A stretch of 64,000 bases of DNA from Halosegnis rubeus (GCF_009184545.1 NZ_QJOW01000002.1:248001-312000), one strand, 5' to 3'; shown: positions 24,835 through 35,210, counted from the stretch's first letter. A program made the numbers and translations. The notes: a model not told the origin generated them from the letters alone.

Positions 24835-25647
24835 ATGTCTCAGTTTCCGGGCGCGAACGCCGCACCCGACGACGCAGAGTATGCCGTCGTCGGTGCACCA
24901 CTCGACGTATCGACCACCTTCCAGCCGGGGACGCGGTTCGGCCCGGACCGTATCCGCCGGTTCGCGCGGACCTTCGACGACTACGACCGCCGAACGGACT
25001 CCTTCTTCACCGACCGTTCCGTCCACGACGCCGGCGACCTCCACGCGTGGGACGACGCCGCGGAGTACTTGAATTTCCTCGAAGCCGACCTCCGGGAGTG
25101 GCACGACGGCGGCGTGACGCCACTACTCGTCGGCGGTGAACACACCGTCTCCGTCGCCGGCGTGCGCGCGACCGACCCCGACGTGTTCGTCGCCGTCGAC
25201 GCCCACCTCGATTTGCGCACCGAGTACGACGGCAACGAGCTTTCACACGCCACCGCGACCCGCCACGCCCTCGACGTTGCAGACGAGGCCGTCGTCATCG
25301 GAGCACGCACCGGCTCGCCCGAGGAGTACGAGCGCGCCGCCGAGTCGGACGTGACCGTCGTCCCCCCCGAGGATGTGAGCGCGTGGACGCCCGCGTTCGA
25401 CGGCGATGTGTACCTCTCGGTCGATATCGACGGCGCGGACCCGGCCTTCGCGCCCGGGACGGGGACGACGGAGCCGTTCGGACTCACCTCGCGTGAGATG
25501 CGCGACGTGGTGCGCGCTGTCGCGCCCCACTGTATCGCCTTCGACACCGTGGAGGTGAACGACCGCGACGACGGGCAGGCGGCCTCGCTCGCTGGCAAAC
25601 TGCTCCGGGAGTTCGTCTTCAGCCACGCGGCGGAGCCGAGCGCCTAA
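24835..25647 (+). CDS. speB: Agmatinase (ureohydrolase family)
   Basis: 270 residues. Manganese ligands are visible in VGGEHTVSVAGV, VAVDAHLDLRTEYDG and YLSVDIDGADPAFAPGTGTT, all in the order of the arginase/agmatinase family. It hydrolyses agmatine to putrescine and urea, or acts on an aminopropyl-agmatine form on the protein. Directly downstream of aIF5A; that gene order is shared with other haloarchaea. Confidence 0.9.
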   Translation: MSQFPGANAAPDDAEYAVVGAPLDVSTTFQPGTRFGPDRIRRFARTFDDYDRRTDSFFTDRSVHDAGDLHAWDDAAEYLNFLEADLREWHDGGVTPLLVGGEHTVSVAGVRATDPDVFVAVDAHLDLRTEYDGNELSHATATRHALDVADEAVVIGARTGSPEEYERAAESDVTVVPPEDVSAWTPAFDGDVYLSVDIDGADPAFAPGTGTTEPFGLTSREMRDVVRAVAPHCIAFDTVEVNDRDDGQAASLAGKLLREFVFSHAAEPSA

Positions 25648-25671
25648 CACCCTCGCTCCCGTGGCTCGGAT

Positions 25672-26433
25672 ATGCATCTCTCCGAGTTCGTCGAACGGCT
25701 CGACACCGAACTGCAGGTCGACGAGTGGGCCGGCGCGGATTACGCCGTCAACGGGCTACAGGTCGGTCCTGAGTCAGCCGACGTCGACCACGTCGCCTTC
25801 GCCGTCGACGGGGTCGTCGAGACGTTCGAGCAAGCGGCCGACGCCGGCGTGGACGCGCTCGTCGTCCACCACGGCATCTCGTGGGGTGGTATCGACCGCG
25901 TGACGGGCAAGGAGTACGATCGTGTCCGAGCACTGCTCGATAACGATATCGCGCTGTATGCAGCCCACGCCCCCCTCGACGCCCACGACGAGTACGGCAA
26001 CGCCGCCCGACTGTGTGACAGGCTCGGCCTCGATGTCGTCGCACCGTTCGGCGAGAGCGGGCCGGGTCACGCCGGCCAGCGCGGTCGCGCCGAGGCGCCG
26101 TTCTCGACGAGGGAACTCCGAGCGGAACTCGCGACGCTGGAAGGCGCTGGCGACGTGCAGGTGCTCGATTTCGGTCCCGACGAGCTGTCGGACATCGCCG
26201 TGCTCACCGGGAGCGGCACCGACTGGCTGGACGAAGCGCGCAACCTCGGCGTCGACGCGCTCGTCACGGGCGAAGGGAAACAGCCGGCGTATCACGAAGC
26301 GAAAGAGGCGGGCATCTCGGTGTTTCTCGCCGGCCACTACGCGACGGAGACGCTGGGCGTGAAGGCGCTCCAGTCGCTCACCGAGGAGTGGGGACTCGAC
26401 ACGACGTACATCTCCCACCCGACCGGGCTATAG
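25672..26433 (+). CDS. Nif3-like dinuclear metal centre protein
   Basis: 253 residues. The motif DEWAGADYAVNGLQVGPESA and LVVHHGISWGGIDRVTGKEY (two adjacent histidines as metal ligands) lead to APLDAHDEYGNAARLCDRLG. The C-terminal GEGKQPAYHEAKEAGISVFL and LAGHYATETLGVKALQSLTE give the second ligand set. Members form hexameric rings; a GTP cyclohydrolase-like or hydrolase role is debated. It closes the aIF5A-speB run and shares CTATAG with the convergent lipoprotein gene. Confidence 0.9.
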   Translation: MHLSEFVERLDTELQVDEWAGADYAVNGLQVGPESADVDHVAFAVDGVVETFEQAADAGVDALVVHHGISWGGIDRVTGKEYDRVRALLDNDIALYAAHAPLDAHDEYGNAARLCDRLGLDVVAPFGESGPGHAGQRGRAEAPFSTRELRAELATLEGAGDVQVLDFGPDELSDIAVLTGSGTDWLDEARNLGVDALVTGEGKQPAYHEAKEAGISVFLAGHYATETLGVKALQSLTEEWGLDTTYISHPTGL

Positions 26434-27141
26434 CGACTCGACGGACAGCGAGAAGCCCCACTCGGCGGTCGTCCACGCGTCGTCCGTCGCCGTCCCGCTC
26501 GACGTGCCGACCGGTTCTTCGATTCCGTACGTCGCTTCGAACCGGTGCTCGCCGGTCGGGAGACACGTCTCGGCGTCGGGATTGGCGTACAGGCCGACGA
26601 ACGCGGTCAACGTGCCGTCGGCCGGTATCGACACCGTCCCGTACTCCGTCGTTTGGGCCAGCGGCTCGGTGAGCCGCCAACACGGCGCGTCCTCGTCGGT
26701 CGGATACGGCGGCCGCTCGCGCTCGGGCACGCCCGTCGTTGAGCGCTCGGAGTGCGGGAGCAGTTGGTAGCTGAAGTCGCTGCTCGACACGTACTGGAAC
26801 ACCACGTCGCGGTACTCCCCGACGACGGTCTCGTCGGTCGGATTCTCCACGTCGACCCGAAGCACCGCCGGCCCGTCGGCCGTGACGAACTCCTCGACGA
26901 CGATCACCGCCGGCTCGACGGCGAGGTCGGGGTTATCGTCGCTCGAGACGAGCCGCACGCGACCGGCCGCGTCCTCCGGCGGTGGCGTCTCGGTGTCTGT
27001 CGGCGTCTCAGTATCGGCCCCACCGGTATCACCACTTCCGCCGTCGCTCGGACTGCCGGTACAGCCGGCGAGACCGGCGGCGGTCGCGACGCCGGCCACA
27101 CGCAAGAGCGCACGTCGGGTCGACTGGTGTCCGTCAGTCAT
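26428..27141 (-). CDS. Lipoprotein with beta-sandwich domain
   Basis: 237 residues from MTDGHQSTRRALLRVAGVAT. A Tat-like RR pair and the lipobox LAGC at about residues 24-27 precede a T/P/E-rich linker. The rest is beta-rich (PAVLRVDVENPTDETVVGEY, LPHSERSTTGVPERERPPYP, LTAFVGLYANPDAETCLPTG), ending at WGFSLSVESL. It is exported and membrane-anchored on the outside. No enzymatic motifs were seen. The start is fixed by the lipoprotein signal. Confidence 0.75.
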   Translation of the reverse strand: MTDGHQSTRRALLRVAGVATAAGLAGCTGSPSDGGSGDTGGADTETPTDTETPPPEDAAGRVRLVSSDDNPDLAVEPAVIVVEEFVTADGPAVLRVDVENPTDETVVGEYRDVVFQYVSSSDFSYQLLPHSERSTTGVPERERPPYPTDEDAPCWRLTEPLAQTTEYGTVSIPADGTLTAFVGLYANPDAETCLPTGEHRFEATYGIEEPVGTSSGTATDDAWTTAEWGFSLSVESL

Positions 27142-27232
27142 ACCCTCTCTACACCGTTCTCGCAGATAAGCCGGCTGGAGACACAAACCGGCGTTTGAGT
27201 AACCGAACCCCGGACCGTCGCGGCCGAACGGG

Positions 27233-28105
27233 TCAGATGAGGAGCCACGCGGCGACGACGGCCAGCGCGCCCGTCGCCGTCGAGCCGACGGCGTGGACGC
27301 GGAGCTTATCGAGCAGCGCGTGGGCGTTCTCCGACAGCTGTGCGACCTCGCCGACCTCCGTCCCCGTCTCGCACTCGGGGAGGAAGTCCATCGCGACGTG
27401 GAGAAAGACGCCGGCACCGAACCCGAACAGGACGGCCTTCATCTCCATCGAGAAGGTCGGATTGAGCAGAGCGACGGGAATTGCGGTCAGGCCGACGCCG
27501 GCCGCCGGCAGCAGGAGGACGGAGACCGGCTTGCCGGCCATGCGGAGCCGTCGCGCGGCGGCGTAGCCGGCCGGTCCCTTGTGCGAGACGATAGAGAGCC
27601 CGAGCAGATAGCCGACCGTCGGGAGCGCCGCGTAGATGGTCCCGATGACGAGTCCGGCAGAGAGGGCGTGAGCCGTGATCTGTGCCGCGGTGCTGTCGAA
27701 CGCCGAGTTTAGGTGCGAGAGCCGGTGGCCGATGGTGTGGCCGCCGTAGGCCGCAAGCAGACCGAGCGCGACGCCGACGCCGCCGGCCTTCGCGCCGAGG
27801 ACGCCGCCGCTCTGTTGTCCGAGCGCGAACGCCTGCGGGAGCAAGAACAGACTCGCCGAGGTGACCATCGCGCCGGCGGCCAGTCCGTACCCCCACACGA
27901 GCCGGCGGGCGTTCTGTTTTCCCGCCGCGCGAGCGCCCGGCACGGCAAAGCAGGCCATCGCGAGAAACGCCACCGCGGAGACCACGAGCACCTTCCGCTC
28001 GCCAACGCTGTACCCCACCGCGAGCAGTACGACCAACAGCACCGTCGCGCCGACGCCGACGAGCGAGCGCCCGCCCGCCTGTGTCCGCCCAGTGTCACCT
28101 GTCAT
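27233..28105 (-). CDS. ZIP-family metal transporter
   Basis: 290 residues from MTGDTGRTQAGGRSLVG. About eight helices. The family's metal-site residues appear as YGGHTIGHRLSHLNSAFDS, TAHALSAGLVIGTIYAALP and FLHVAMDFLPECETGTEVGE. The histidine-rich loop is short. It should carry zinc, iron or manganese into the cytoplasm. An earlier TTG start at 28132 is possible but adds only nine residues. Confidence 0.8.
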   Translation of the reverse strand: MTGDTGRTQAGGRSLVGVGATVLLVVLLAVGYSVGERKVLVVSAVAFLAMACFAVPGARAAGKQNARRLVWGYGLAAGAMVTSASLFLLPQAFALGQQSGGVLGAKAGGVGVALGLLAAYGGHTIGHRLSHLNSAFDSTAAQITAHALSAGLVIGTIYAALPTVGYLLGLSIVSHKGPAGYAAARRLRMAGKPVSVLLLPAAGVGLTAIPVALLNPTFSMEMKAVLFGFGAGVFLHVAMDFLPECETGTEVGEVAQLSENAHALLDKLRVHAVGSTATGALAVVAAWLLI

Positions 28106-28172
28106 TACTAACTTCGAGTCGAAGATTAACAATAAGGGCGTCGGTTCACAACGTGCGAGCTGAAGTTATTAA

Positions 28173-28862
28173 CTATCGCGTTGCGGACTTCCAGTCGCGA
28201 AGCGAGAGCACCGCCCCGTCCATCTCCTCGGGGTCGGTCTCGGTCGCGGCCCACCGGAACATCGGAGCCACGTCGTCGGGGTCGCGACCCTGCATCCCGT
28301 TGGTCAGCTCCGAGGAAACCTGGCCGGGGTCGACGACGGCCGTCGGATACTCGAGTTCGGCGGCGAACTGCCGGACGAGCGCCTCGGCGAACGCCTTCGA
28401 GGCGGCGTACGAGCCGAAGCCAGCGCTGGCGTCGCGAGCGATACTCCCCGAGGGGACGAGTAGGCGCGCGTCGTCGGCCAGATGCGGGAGTGCTTCGCGT
28501 ATCGCCGCGAAGACGCCCCGGCCGTTCACCTGCGTGTGCTCGTCGAAGGCACTGTACGACTCCTCTGCGAGTGGCGTCTCGCCGGGCGCGCCGTGGTAGA
28601 CGCCGGCATTGGCGAACAGGGTGTCGACCTCGCCGCCCTCGCGGGCGGCCGTCTCCATCAGCCGCTCCATATCGTACTCGTCGCGCACGTCCGCCCGCTG
28701 GACGATCGCCTCGCCGCCGGCCTCACGCACGTCGCTCGCGACGGCGTCGAGCGCGTCCTTCGACCGGGCACAACAGACGACTCGGTCGCCGTGTTCACCG
28801 TACTCGCGTGCGATGGCTGCGCCGATGCCGCGACTCGCCCCCGTGATGACTACCGTGTCCAT
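28173..28862 (-). CDS. Short-chain dehydrogenase/reductase
   Basis: 229 residues. The cofactor motif TGASRGIGAAIAREYGEHGD, the NAG motif in TLFANAGVYHGAPGETPL, catalytic Ser in LLVPSGSIARDASAGFGSYA and Y-x-x-x-K in YAASKAFAEALVRQFAAELE are all present. The NADP-preferring basic residue follows the first strand (CCARSKDALD). Substrate unknown. It is separated by 34 nt from the ABC1 kinase upstream on the same strand. Confidence 0.93.
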   Translation of the reverse strand: MDTVVITGASRGIGAAIAREYGEHGDRVVCCARSKDALDAVASDVREAGGEAIVQRADVRDEYDMERLMETAAREGGEVDTLFANAGVYHGAPGETPLAEESYSAFDEHTQVNGRGVFAAIREALPHLADDARLLVPSGSIARDASAGFGSYAASKAFAEALVRQFAAELEYPTAVVDPGQVSSELTNGMQGRDPDDVAPMFRWAATETDPEEMDGAVLSLRDWKSATR

Positions 28863-28896
28863 ACTCGGCGTAGGTGTGCTCGCAGTATGGAGTTTG

Positions 28897-30558
28897 TCAC
28901 TCGTCGCGTCGGTTCAGGTTCTGGCGCGTGAACTGCGGCTGGGCGCTGATGCTCGAACTCGACTTCGTGAACGAGCGGTACAACAGCACCACCAAGCCGA
29001 GCGCGAGCACCGCCGCGACGACCGTCACCTGCAGCGACGCGAACAGATACAACAGCGCCGTCGACGGAAGCGCGAACGCGAGCAGGATGCCGTAGATGAG
29101 CCGACTCGCCAGCTTCCGGAACATCGGCGGGTCGTTCGGGAACTCCACCGTCGCCTCCAGGTTCCCGCGCTCGACGGTGTCGAGTACGTCCTCCAGCTTC
29201 GGCGGGACGCGGAACAGCGACTGGGTTGTCTCCGACAGCTGCGTGCCCGTATCCCGGACTGCATCGCGGACCCCCTCTTCTATGTAGCCTTCCTCGCCGA
29301 GATACTCGGTCGCGACGGTGATGAAGTCGAACTCGGGGTCGAGGGTCACGCAGACGCCCTCCACGACCGTCGCGACGCGCAACACCAGTGCGAGATTCGG
29401 TGGGAGCCGAAGGGGGAACTCGTACAGCGTATCTTCGATCTGCATGACGATCTGCTGGACGCGGTACTGCTCTATGTCCTCGCCGCGGGCGTCTGCGATA
29501 GCCAGCTCCATCACCTCGCTCATCACCTCGCGGTCGGCGTCCGGCGACAGCGTCCCCATGCTGACGAGCGTGTCGAGCACTGCGTCCGTATCCTGTCGTG
29601 CGATGGCGACGTAGAAGTCGATGATCTTCTCCTGGACGAAGGGGTCCACCCGGTCGCTCATGCCGAAGTCGTAGAAGACGAGGGTCCCGTCGTCCTGTAC
29701 CGCGAGGTTGCCGGGGTGCGGGTCTGCGTGGAAGACGCCGTCGTCGACGATCATCTGAAGATACACCCGCTGGAGGGTCTCGGCCAGTCGAGTCCGGTCG
29801 ACGTCGAGGTCGTCGAGGCTGTCGATGTCGTTGATCTTCGTCCCCGGGACGTACTCCATCGTGAGCACGCGGTCGGTCGACCGGTCTTCGTACACGTCGG
29901 GAATTCGGAGGCGGTCGTCGCCCTCGAAGTTCGCGCGAATCTCGCGGAGCATCTCCCGCTCGCGGCGGTAATCCATCTCGTCGCGGATGACGCGGGAGAA
30001 CTCGTTGGCCAGCGTCTCCATCGAGAAGGAGCGCGAGTCGTCCACGAACCGCATCAACAGCGGCAACAGGGTGGAGATGACCCAGAGGTCGGCCTCGACG
30101 AGCGACTCGACGCCCGGGCGACGAATCTTCACCGCCACCTGCTCGCCGTCGAGTTCCGCGACGTGGACCTGTCCGAGCGACGCGCCGCTGATGGCGTCGG
30201 TGTCGAACTCGTCGAACGACTCCTCGACGGGACCGAGCTCTTCTTCCAACACTCGCTTGGCGTCCGTCCACTCGGCCGGCGGAACGCGGTCCTGTAGCTC
30301 CTCGAACTCCTCGATGTACTCCGGCGGCAACACGTCGGGCCGCGTCGAGAGCAGCTGACCGAGCTTGATGAACGTCGGCCCGAGCGTGAGCAACGACTCG
30401 AGCAGCGACCGCGCGCGCCGCCTTCGGGTCTCGGTGTCGACGGTCCGACCGCTCCCGAAGAGGATGAATCGCTTGCGGTCGCGGGCGTACGCTACCAACA
30501 GCGGCAGGAACTGCACCGCGACGACGACGAATCGACGGTACGCGCGAAGGACGGCCAC
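28897..30558 (-). CDS. ABC1/AarF/UbiB-family atypical kinase
   Basis: 553 residues. The family's KxGQ motif is FIKLGQLLSTRPDVLPPEYI. The A-rich loop is ISGASLGQVHVAELDGEQVA, with the ATP lysine in AVKIRRPGV. The catalytic HADPHPGNLAV and DFG in VFYDFGMSDRV follow. Two C-terminal hydrophobic helices (GILLAFALPSTALLYLFASL, VTVVAAVLALGLVVLLY) anchor it in the membrane. By family it supports isoprenoid lipid or quinone synthesis as an ATPase. Starts one codon after the Hsp20 stop. Confidence 0.93.
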   Translation of the reverse strand: MAVLRAYRRFVVVAVQFLPLLVAYARDRKRFILFGSGRTVDTETRRRRARSLLESLLTLGPTFIKLGQLLSTRPDVLPPEYIEEFEELQDRVPPAEWTDAKRVLEEELGPVEESFDEFDTDAISGASLGQVHVAELDGEQVAVKIRRPGVESLVEADLWVISTLLPLLMRFVDDSRSFSMETLANEFSRVIRDEMDYRREREMLREIRANFEGDDRLRIPDVYEDRSTDRVLTMEYVPGTKINDIDSLDDLDVDRTRLAETLQRVYLQMIVDDGVFHADPHPGNLAVQDDGTLVFYDFGMSDRVDPFVQEKIIDFYVAIARQDTDAVLDTLVSMGTLSPDADREVMSEVMELAIADARGEDIEQYRVQQIVMQIEDTLYEFPLRLPPNLALVLRVATVVEGVCVTLDPEFDFITVATEYLGEEGYIEEGVRDAVRDTGTQLSETTQSLFRVPPKLEDVLDTVERGNLEATVEFPNDPPMFRKLASRLIYGILLAFALPSTALLYLFASLQVTVVAAVLALGLVVLLYRSFTKSSSSISAQPQFTRQNLNRRDE

Positions 30559-30559
30559 G

Positions 30560-30916
30560 TCAGGCGTCCGACACCGGGACGCTCGTCCCCCCCGTCACCG
30601 CGGTCTTCGGGAGCGTCACCGTCAGGACGCCGCGCTCGACCGTCGCTGTCGCGTCCGGTGCATCGACCGTCGGCGGCAGCGGCAGTTCGGTGTCGAGAAA
30701 CAGCGACCGCTCCTCGGTGACGTAGCGGAACGCCGTCGGCACGTCCTTGTCGCGGCGGGCCTCGATACGGAGGCGGCCCCCCTCGGCGGTCACGTCCACC
30801 GTGTCGGCCGTGACCCCCGGTAGGTCGAGAACGACGCGATACGCCTCGTCGCTCTCGAGCAAGTCGGCGAACACCGCTTCCGGAAGATTCCCCAGTGCCT
30901 CACGAAGCGCACTCAT
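30560..30916 (-). CDS. Small heat shock protein, Hsp20/alpha-crystallin family
   Basis: 118 residues from MSALREALGNLPEAVFADLL; the longer upstream frame lies across thrB's promoter. The alpha-crystallin domain shows VVLDLPGVTADTVDVTAEGG, RYVTEERSLFLDTELPLPPT and RGVLTVTLPKTAVTGG (the A-x-x-x-n-GVL motif). It is an ATP-independent holdase chaperone. It sits immediately upstream of the ABC1 kinase and may share its transcript. Confidence 0.9.
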   Translation of the reverse strand: MSALREALGNLPEAVFADLLESDEAYRVVLDLPGVTADTVDVTAEGGRLRIEARRDKDVPTAFRYVTEERSLFLDTELPLPPTVDAPDATATVERGVLTVTLPKTAVTGGTSVPVSDA

Positions 30917-31034
30917 ACTCCGACAGATGGTCGCGCGAGCGAAAAAGCCCCCGGTGGCGTGACCCCCGCGCCCCCGTGGTGTGACACTCTCGGCTTCGGG
31001 TAGTTTTATCGGGGCACCCGCCAACGACGTTGGT

Positions 31035-31910
31035 ATGCTTCGCGTGCGGGCACCGGCCACGAGTGCGAACCTCGGAAGTGGCTTCGACACCTTCGGCGTC
31101 GCGCTGGACCGCCCCAGCGACGTGGTCACCGTCGAGAAGGCCGACCGCACCACCATCGACGTGTCTGGCGTCGGCTCGCGTTTCATTCCGGAAGACCCCG
31201 AGAAGAACACCGTCGGAGCCGTCGCCGAGGCGCTCGACGCGCCCGCTCACATCAGCATCGAGAAGGGCGTCCGTCCGGCATCGGGACTCGGCTCGTCCGC
31301 CGCCAGCGCGGCCGCCGCTGCGGTCGCGCTCAACGAACTGTACGACCGCGGGAAGACCCGCGAGGAGCTCGTTCCCATCGCCGCCGAGGGGGAGGCGGTC
31401 GTCTCCGGTGACGCTCACGCCGACAACGTTGCCCCCTCCATCCTCGGTGGCTTCACCATCGCTCGCGACGACGGCGTCACCTGTCTCGACGCGGACATCT
31501 CGCTCGTCGCCTGTCTCCCCGAAATCGTCATCTCGACGCGTGACGCCAGACAGGTCGTCCCCGAGCACGCCCAGATGTCCCAGGTGGTCGAGACCGTCCG
31601 CAACGCCGCCACCCTGACTGCGGGGATCGCACGCTCGGACCCGGCGCTCGTCGGCCGCGGCATGGACGACCCGATTGTGACGCCGGCCCGCGCAAAGCTC
31701 ATCGACGGCTACGACACCGTCAGGCAGGCTGCCTTCGATGCCGGCGCGAGCGGCGTCACCATCTCCGGGGCCGGTCCCGGGATTCTCGCGGTCTGTCCGG
31801 GTGACACGCAGCGGGACATCGCGCTCGCGACCATCGAGGCCTTCGCCGAGGAAGATATCGAGGCGCGCGCCTTTCAGACCGCAATCGGTCCCGGTGCGAC
31901 GATACTGTAA
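31035..31910 (+). CDS. thrB: Homoserine kinase
   Basis: 291 residues from MLRVRAPATSANLGSGFDTF. GHMP motif 1 is that PATSANLGSGFD region, motif 2 is ASGLGSSAASAAAAAVALNE and motif 3 is ASGVTISGAGPGILAVCPGD. It phosphorylates homoserine on the way to threonine. A TATA-like TTTTATC lies about 27 nt before the ATG, so it is probably leaderless. Confidence 0.95.
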   Translation: MLRVRAPATSANLGSGFDTFGVALDRPSDVVTVEKADRTTIDVSGVGSRFIPEDPEKNTVGAVAEALDAPAHISIEKGVRPASGLGSSAASAAAAAVALNELYDRGKTREELVPIAAEGEAVVSGDAHADNVAPSILGGFTIARDDGVTCLDADISLVACLPEIVISTRDARQVVPEHAQMSQVVETVRNAATLTAGIARSDPALVGRGMDDPIVTPARAKLIDGYDTVRQAAFDAGASGVTISGAGPGILAVCPGDTQRDIALATIEAFAEEDIEARAFQTAIGPGATIL

Positions 31911-31922
31911 AAGAGTCGGGCG

Positions 31923-34148
31923 CTACTGGAAGCCGATTTTCCCGGCGCCGCCCGTGCGGTCCAGCCCGGAAGAGCTTCCCTTGAACTGGTCTTCGATGCC
32001 CTCGTAGTAGTCCCTGATGTCCTCGTTGATGGTCGGACGGACGCTGTCGAGCGCCTGCCGGAAGTGGCGCATCTCGACCGTGTCGGCGTCGTCGTCCTCG
32101 CGCAGCGCCTCGATGGCGGCTTCTCTCGCGATGGATTCGAGGTCGGAGCCGACGTAGCCGTCGGTGATCTCCGCGAGTTCGCGCAGACTCACGTCCGGCG
32201 ACAGCGGCATGTCCTCGGTGTGGATGTTGAGAATCTGCTCGCGGCCTTCCAGGTCTGGTTCACCGACCATGACGAGCCGGTCGAACCGCCCCGAGCGGAT
32301 GAGCGCCGGGTCGATCATGTCCGGGCGGTTCGTCGCCGCGACGACCATCACGTCGCCCATCTCTTCGAGTCCGTCAAGCTCAGTCAGCAGCTGGTTGACG
32401 ACGCGCTCGCTCACGTTCGTCCCCGTGCCGCCGCCGCGGCCCGGAGCCAGCGAGTCGAGCTCGTCGAAGAAGATGACGGTCGGTGCGACCTGTCGCGCCT
32501 TCCGGAACGTCTGGCGGATGGCCTTCTCCGACTCGCCGACCCACTTCGAGAGCAGCTGTGGTCCGCGCACCGAGATGAAGTTCGCGTTCGTCTCGTTGGC
32601 GACGGCCTTCGCCATCAGCGTCTTCCCCGTGCCCGGCGGGCCGTACAGCAGGACGCCGGCCGGCGGGTCGATGCCGAAGCGGTCGAACTTATCGGGCGAG
32701 GAGAGCGGCCACTCGACGGCTTCTTGGACCTGCTCTTTGGCGTCGGTCAAACCACCCACTTGGTTCCACGAGAGCTTCGGGAGTTCGACGAGCACCTCTC
32801 GCATCGCCGAGGGACTCACCTCGTTTAACGCGCCGTCGAAGTCATCGCGTTTGATAATCATCCGGTCGATGAGACTCGGCGGGATATCCTCCTCGTCGAG
32901 GTCGATTTCGGGGAGGTAACGGCGCAGCGCCTTCATCGCGGCCTCCTTCGTCAGGCTCTCGATGTCGGCTCCCACGAACCCGTGCGTGTCGTCGGCGAGC
33001 GCCCCGAGCGACACGTCGTCGGACAACGGCATCCCGCGGGTGTGAATCTGGGCGATCTCCTTGCGGCCCTTCTCGTCAGGGACGCCGATTTCGATTTCGC
33101 GGTCGAACCGGCCCGGGCGGCGGAGCGCGGGGTCGACGCTGTCGACGCGGTTCGTCGCCCCGATGACGACGACCTGCCCGCGCGACTCGAGCCCGTCCAT
33201 CATCGTCAACAGCTGGGCGACGACCCGGCGTTCGACCTCGCCGGTCACGTCCTCGCGCTTTGGAGCGATGGAATCGAGTTCGTCGATGAAGATGATGGAG
33301 GGGGACTCCTCGGTCGCCTCCTCGAAGATTTCACGCAGCTGCTGTTCGGACTCGCCGTAGTACTTCGAGATGATCTCCGGTCCGGCGATGGAGAAGAAGC
33401 TTGCCGAGGTCTCGTTGGCGACGGCCTTCGCAAGCAGGGTCTTCCCCGTGCCCGGCGGGCCGTGTAGGAGCACGCCCTGTGGCGGCTCGATGCCGAGCTT
33501 CGAGAAGATCTGCGGGTGCTTCATCGGCAGTTCGACCATCTCGCGGACGCGTTGAATCTCGTCGCCAAGCCCGCCGATGTCCTCGTAGGTGATGCCGCTG
33601 CCGGTCTTCTCGAAGCCGGAAATCGGCTCCTCGCGGAGTTCGACCTCGGTGTCTTCGGTGATGAGACAGACGCCCTCCGGCTCGGTCTCGATGGCGATGA
33701 GCGGAATTGCCTGTCCCGGCGAGCGCATGAACGGATGGTTCGTCGAGGACATCACGGGGACGATGTCGCGCTCGACGACCGGTCGTTTCAGAATCTGGCG
33801 TTTGACCATCCCGGCGGCATCGGAGCCGAACTGGACGGACGCCTCCTCGGGCGGGGCGAGCACCAGCTTGTCGGCTTTCGTCGCCTCGGCTTTCGTGATG
33901 GTGACGCGTTCGCCGATACCGACGTCGGCGTTTTGGCGAGTGAAGCCGTCGATGCGGACCGTGTCAGTGTTCCAGTCCTGCCGGTCTGCGCGCCACACCT
34001 TCGCCGCGGTGGTGTCTGCGCCTTCGATTTCGATGATGTCTCCCGGCGAGAGCTTGAGGTGAAGCAGCGTATCCGGGTCGAGCCGCGCAATGCCGCGACC
34101 GGAGTCGTTCGGGTACGCCTTCGCCACCTCTAGTTGGACCTCGTTCAT
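31923..34148 (-). CDS. cdc48: Cdc48/VCP-type AAA ATPase
   Basis: 741 residues from [20 protein letters not shown]. An N-terminal double-psi barrel and alpha/beta domain (residues 1-180) is followed by two AAA modules. Walker [19 protein letters not shown] appears twice (near 230 and 500). Walker B is [14 protein letters not shown] and [15 protein letters not shown], and arginine fingers are in [15 protein letters not shown] and [15 protein letters not shown]. It unfolds proteins in the cytoplasm, often for the proteasome. It is a strong ATPase pair with no missing residues. Confidence 0.97.
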   Translation of the reverse strand: MNEVQLEVAKAYPNDSGRGIARLDPDTLLHLKLSPGDIIEIEGADTTAAKVWRADRQDWNTDTVRIDGFTRQNADVGIGERVTITKAEATKADKLVLAPPEEASVQFGSDAAGMVKRQILKRPVVERDIVPVMSSTNHPFMRSPGQAIPLIAIETEPEGVCLITEDTEVELREEPISGFEKTGSGITYEDIGGLGDEIQRVREMVELPMKHPQIFSKLGIEPPQGVLLHGPPGTGKTLLAKAVANETSASFFSIAGPEIISKYYGESEQQLREIFEEATEESPSIIFIDELDSIAPKREDVTGEVERRVVAQLLTMMDGLESRGQVVVIGATNRVDSVDPALRRPGRFDREIEIGVPDEKGRKEIAQIHTRGMPLSDDVSLGALADDTHGFVGADIESLTKEAAMKALRRYLPEIDLDEEDIPPSLIDRMIIKRDDFDGALNEVSPSAMREVLVELPKLSWNQVGGLTDAKEQVQEAVEWPLSSPDKFDRFGIDPPAGVLLYGPPGTGKTLMAKAVANETNANFISVRGPQLLSKWVGESEKAIRQTFRKARQVAPTVIFFDELDSLAPGRGGGTGTNVSERVVNQLLTELDGLEEMGDVMVVAATNRPDMIDPALIRSGRFDRLVMVGEPDLEGREQILNIHTEDMPLSPDVSLRELAEITDGYVGSDLESIAREAAIEALREDDDADTVEMRHFRQALDSVRPTINEDIRDYYEGIEDQFKGSSSGLDRTGGAGKIGFQ

Positions 34149-34215
34149 GAGCGTGGTATCTACTACCAATCGGAGGTCCCCGGAAATATGTCTTGTGCTC
34201 GCTACGGCTAGCGAT

Positions 34216-35175
34216 TCAGTACAGCCCCATCGCTTCGATCTGTTCCTGGTAGCGGTTCCGGATGGTGACCTCCGTCACCTGTGCAACCTCCGCGACCTCG
34301 CGTTGGGTCTTCTTCTCGTTGCACAACAGCGAGGAGGCGTAGATCGCGGCCGCCGCGTACCCCGTCGGCGACTTCCCCGAGAGCAGTCCCTGCTCTGCGG
34401 TCTTATCGATTATCTCCTTGGCCTTCGCGCGCACTTCGTCGCCGGCATCGAGCGAGGAGCAGAATCGCGGCACGTACTTCTTGGGGTCGACCGGCTCCAT
34501 CTCAAGTCCGAGCTCCTGTGAGAGATACCGGTACGTGCGGCCGATCTCTTTGCGTTCGACGCGCGAGACCTCCGAAATCTCCTCCAGCGAGCGTGGAATC
34601 CCTTCCTTCCGACAGGCGGCGTACAGCGTCGCCGTCGAGACCCCCTCGATGGAGCGACCGCGGATGAGGTCGTCTTTGAGCGCGCGCCGGTAGATGACGG
34701 AAGCGACCTCACGCACCGACCGCGGCACGCCCAGCGCCGAGGACATGCGGTCGATTTCGCTCAGCGCGAACTGAAGATTGCGCTCGCCGGCGTCCTTCGT
34801 CCGGATTCGCTCCTGCCACTTCCGGAGCCGGTGCATCTGGCTCCGCTTCTCGGAGGAAATCGAGCGACCGTACGCGTCCTGATTCTTCCAGTCGATTTGG
34901 GTGGTCAGTCCCTTGTCGTGCATCGTCTGGGTCGTCGGCGCCCCCACGCGCGATTTCGACTGCCGCTCGGAGTGGTTGAACGCCCGCCACTCCGGTCCCC
35001 GGTCGATGTTCGACTCCTCGACCACGAGCCCACAGCCGTCACAGACGACCTCGTGGTCGCCGGTCGTCACGAGCGAATCCGTCCCACACTCCGGACAGGC
35101 GTTCTCGACCTCCGTCGTCTCCTCACTCTCGCCGGCCTCGCGGGTTCGGGTGCGCTCGCGACTGGGTCGTGTCAT
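34216..35175 (-). CDS. tfb: Transcription initiation factor TFB
   Basis: 319 residues from [20 protein letters not shown]. The zinc ribbon [20 protein letters not shown], then GCG, lies near residue 30, the B-finger follows ([20 protein letters not shown]), and two cyclin-fold repeats make up the core ([38 protein letters not shown]). It binds TBP and BRE and recruits RNA polymerase. Haloarchaea have several TFB paralogues; which one this is cannot be told. Confidence 0.96.
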   Translation of the reverse strand: MTRPSRERTRTREAGESEETTEVENACPECGTDSLVTTGDHEVVCDGCGLVVEESNIDRGPEWRAFNHSERQSKSRVGAPTTQTMHDKGLTTQIDWKNQDAYGRSISSEKRSQMHRLRKWQERIRTKDAGERNLQFALSEIDRMSSALGVPRSVREVASVIYRRALKDDLIRGRSIEGVSTATLYAACRKEGIPRSLEEISEVSRVERKEIGRTYRYLSQELGLEMEPVDPKKYVPRFCSSLDAGDEVRAKAKEIIDKTAEQGLLSGKSPTGYAAAAIYASSLLCNEKKTQREVAEVAQVTEVTIRNRYQEQIEAMGLY

Positions 35176-35200
35176 CTTATGTCTCCCCACAGCCGAATGT

Positions 35201-35210
35201 GGTATAAAAC
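35201..35210 (-). promoter_or_regulatory. TATA box of the tfb gene
   Basis: The plus strand GGTATAAAAC reads GTTTTATACC on the minus strand, centred about 30 nt before ATG 35175. The flanks GTGG/CCAC make the whole site an imperfect palindrome (GTGGTATAAAACCAC), which could also be a binding site. Confidence 0.6.

Noticed and set aside
28609-30297. 562-codon plus-strand frame opposite the ABC1 kinase
   Set aside because: Shadow of a strongly supported gene; repetitive R/H/D composition.
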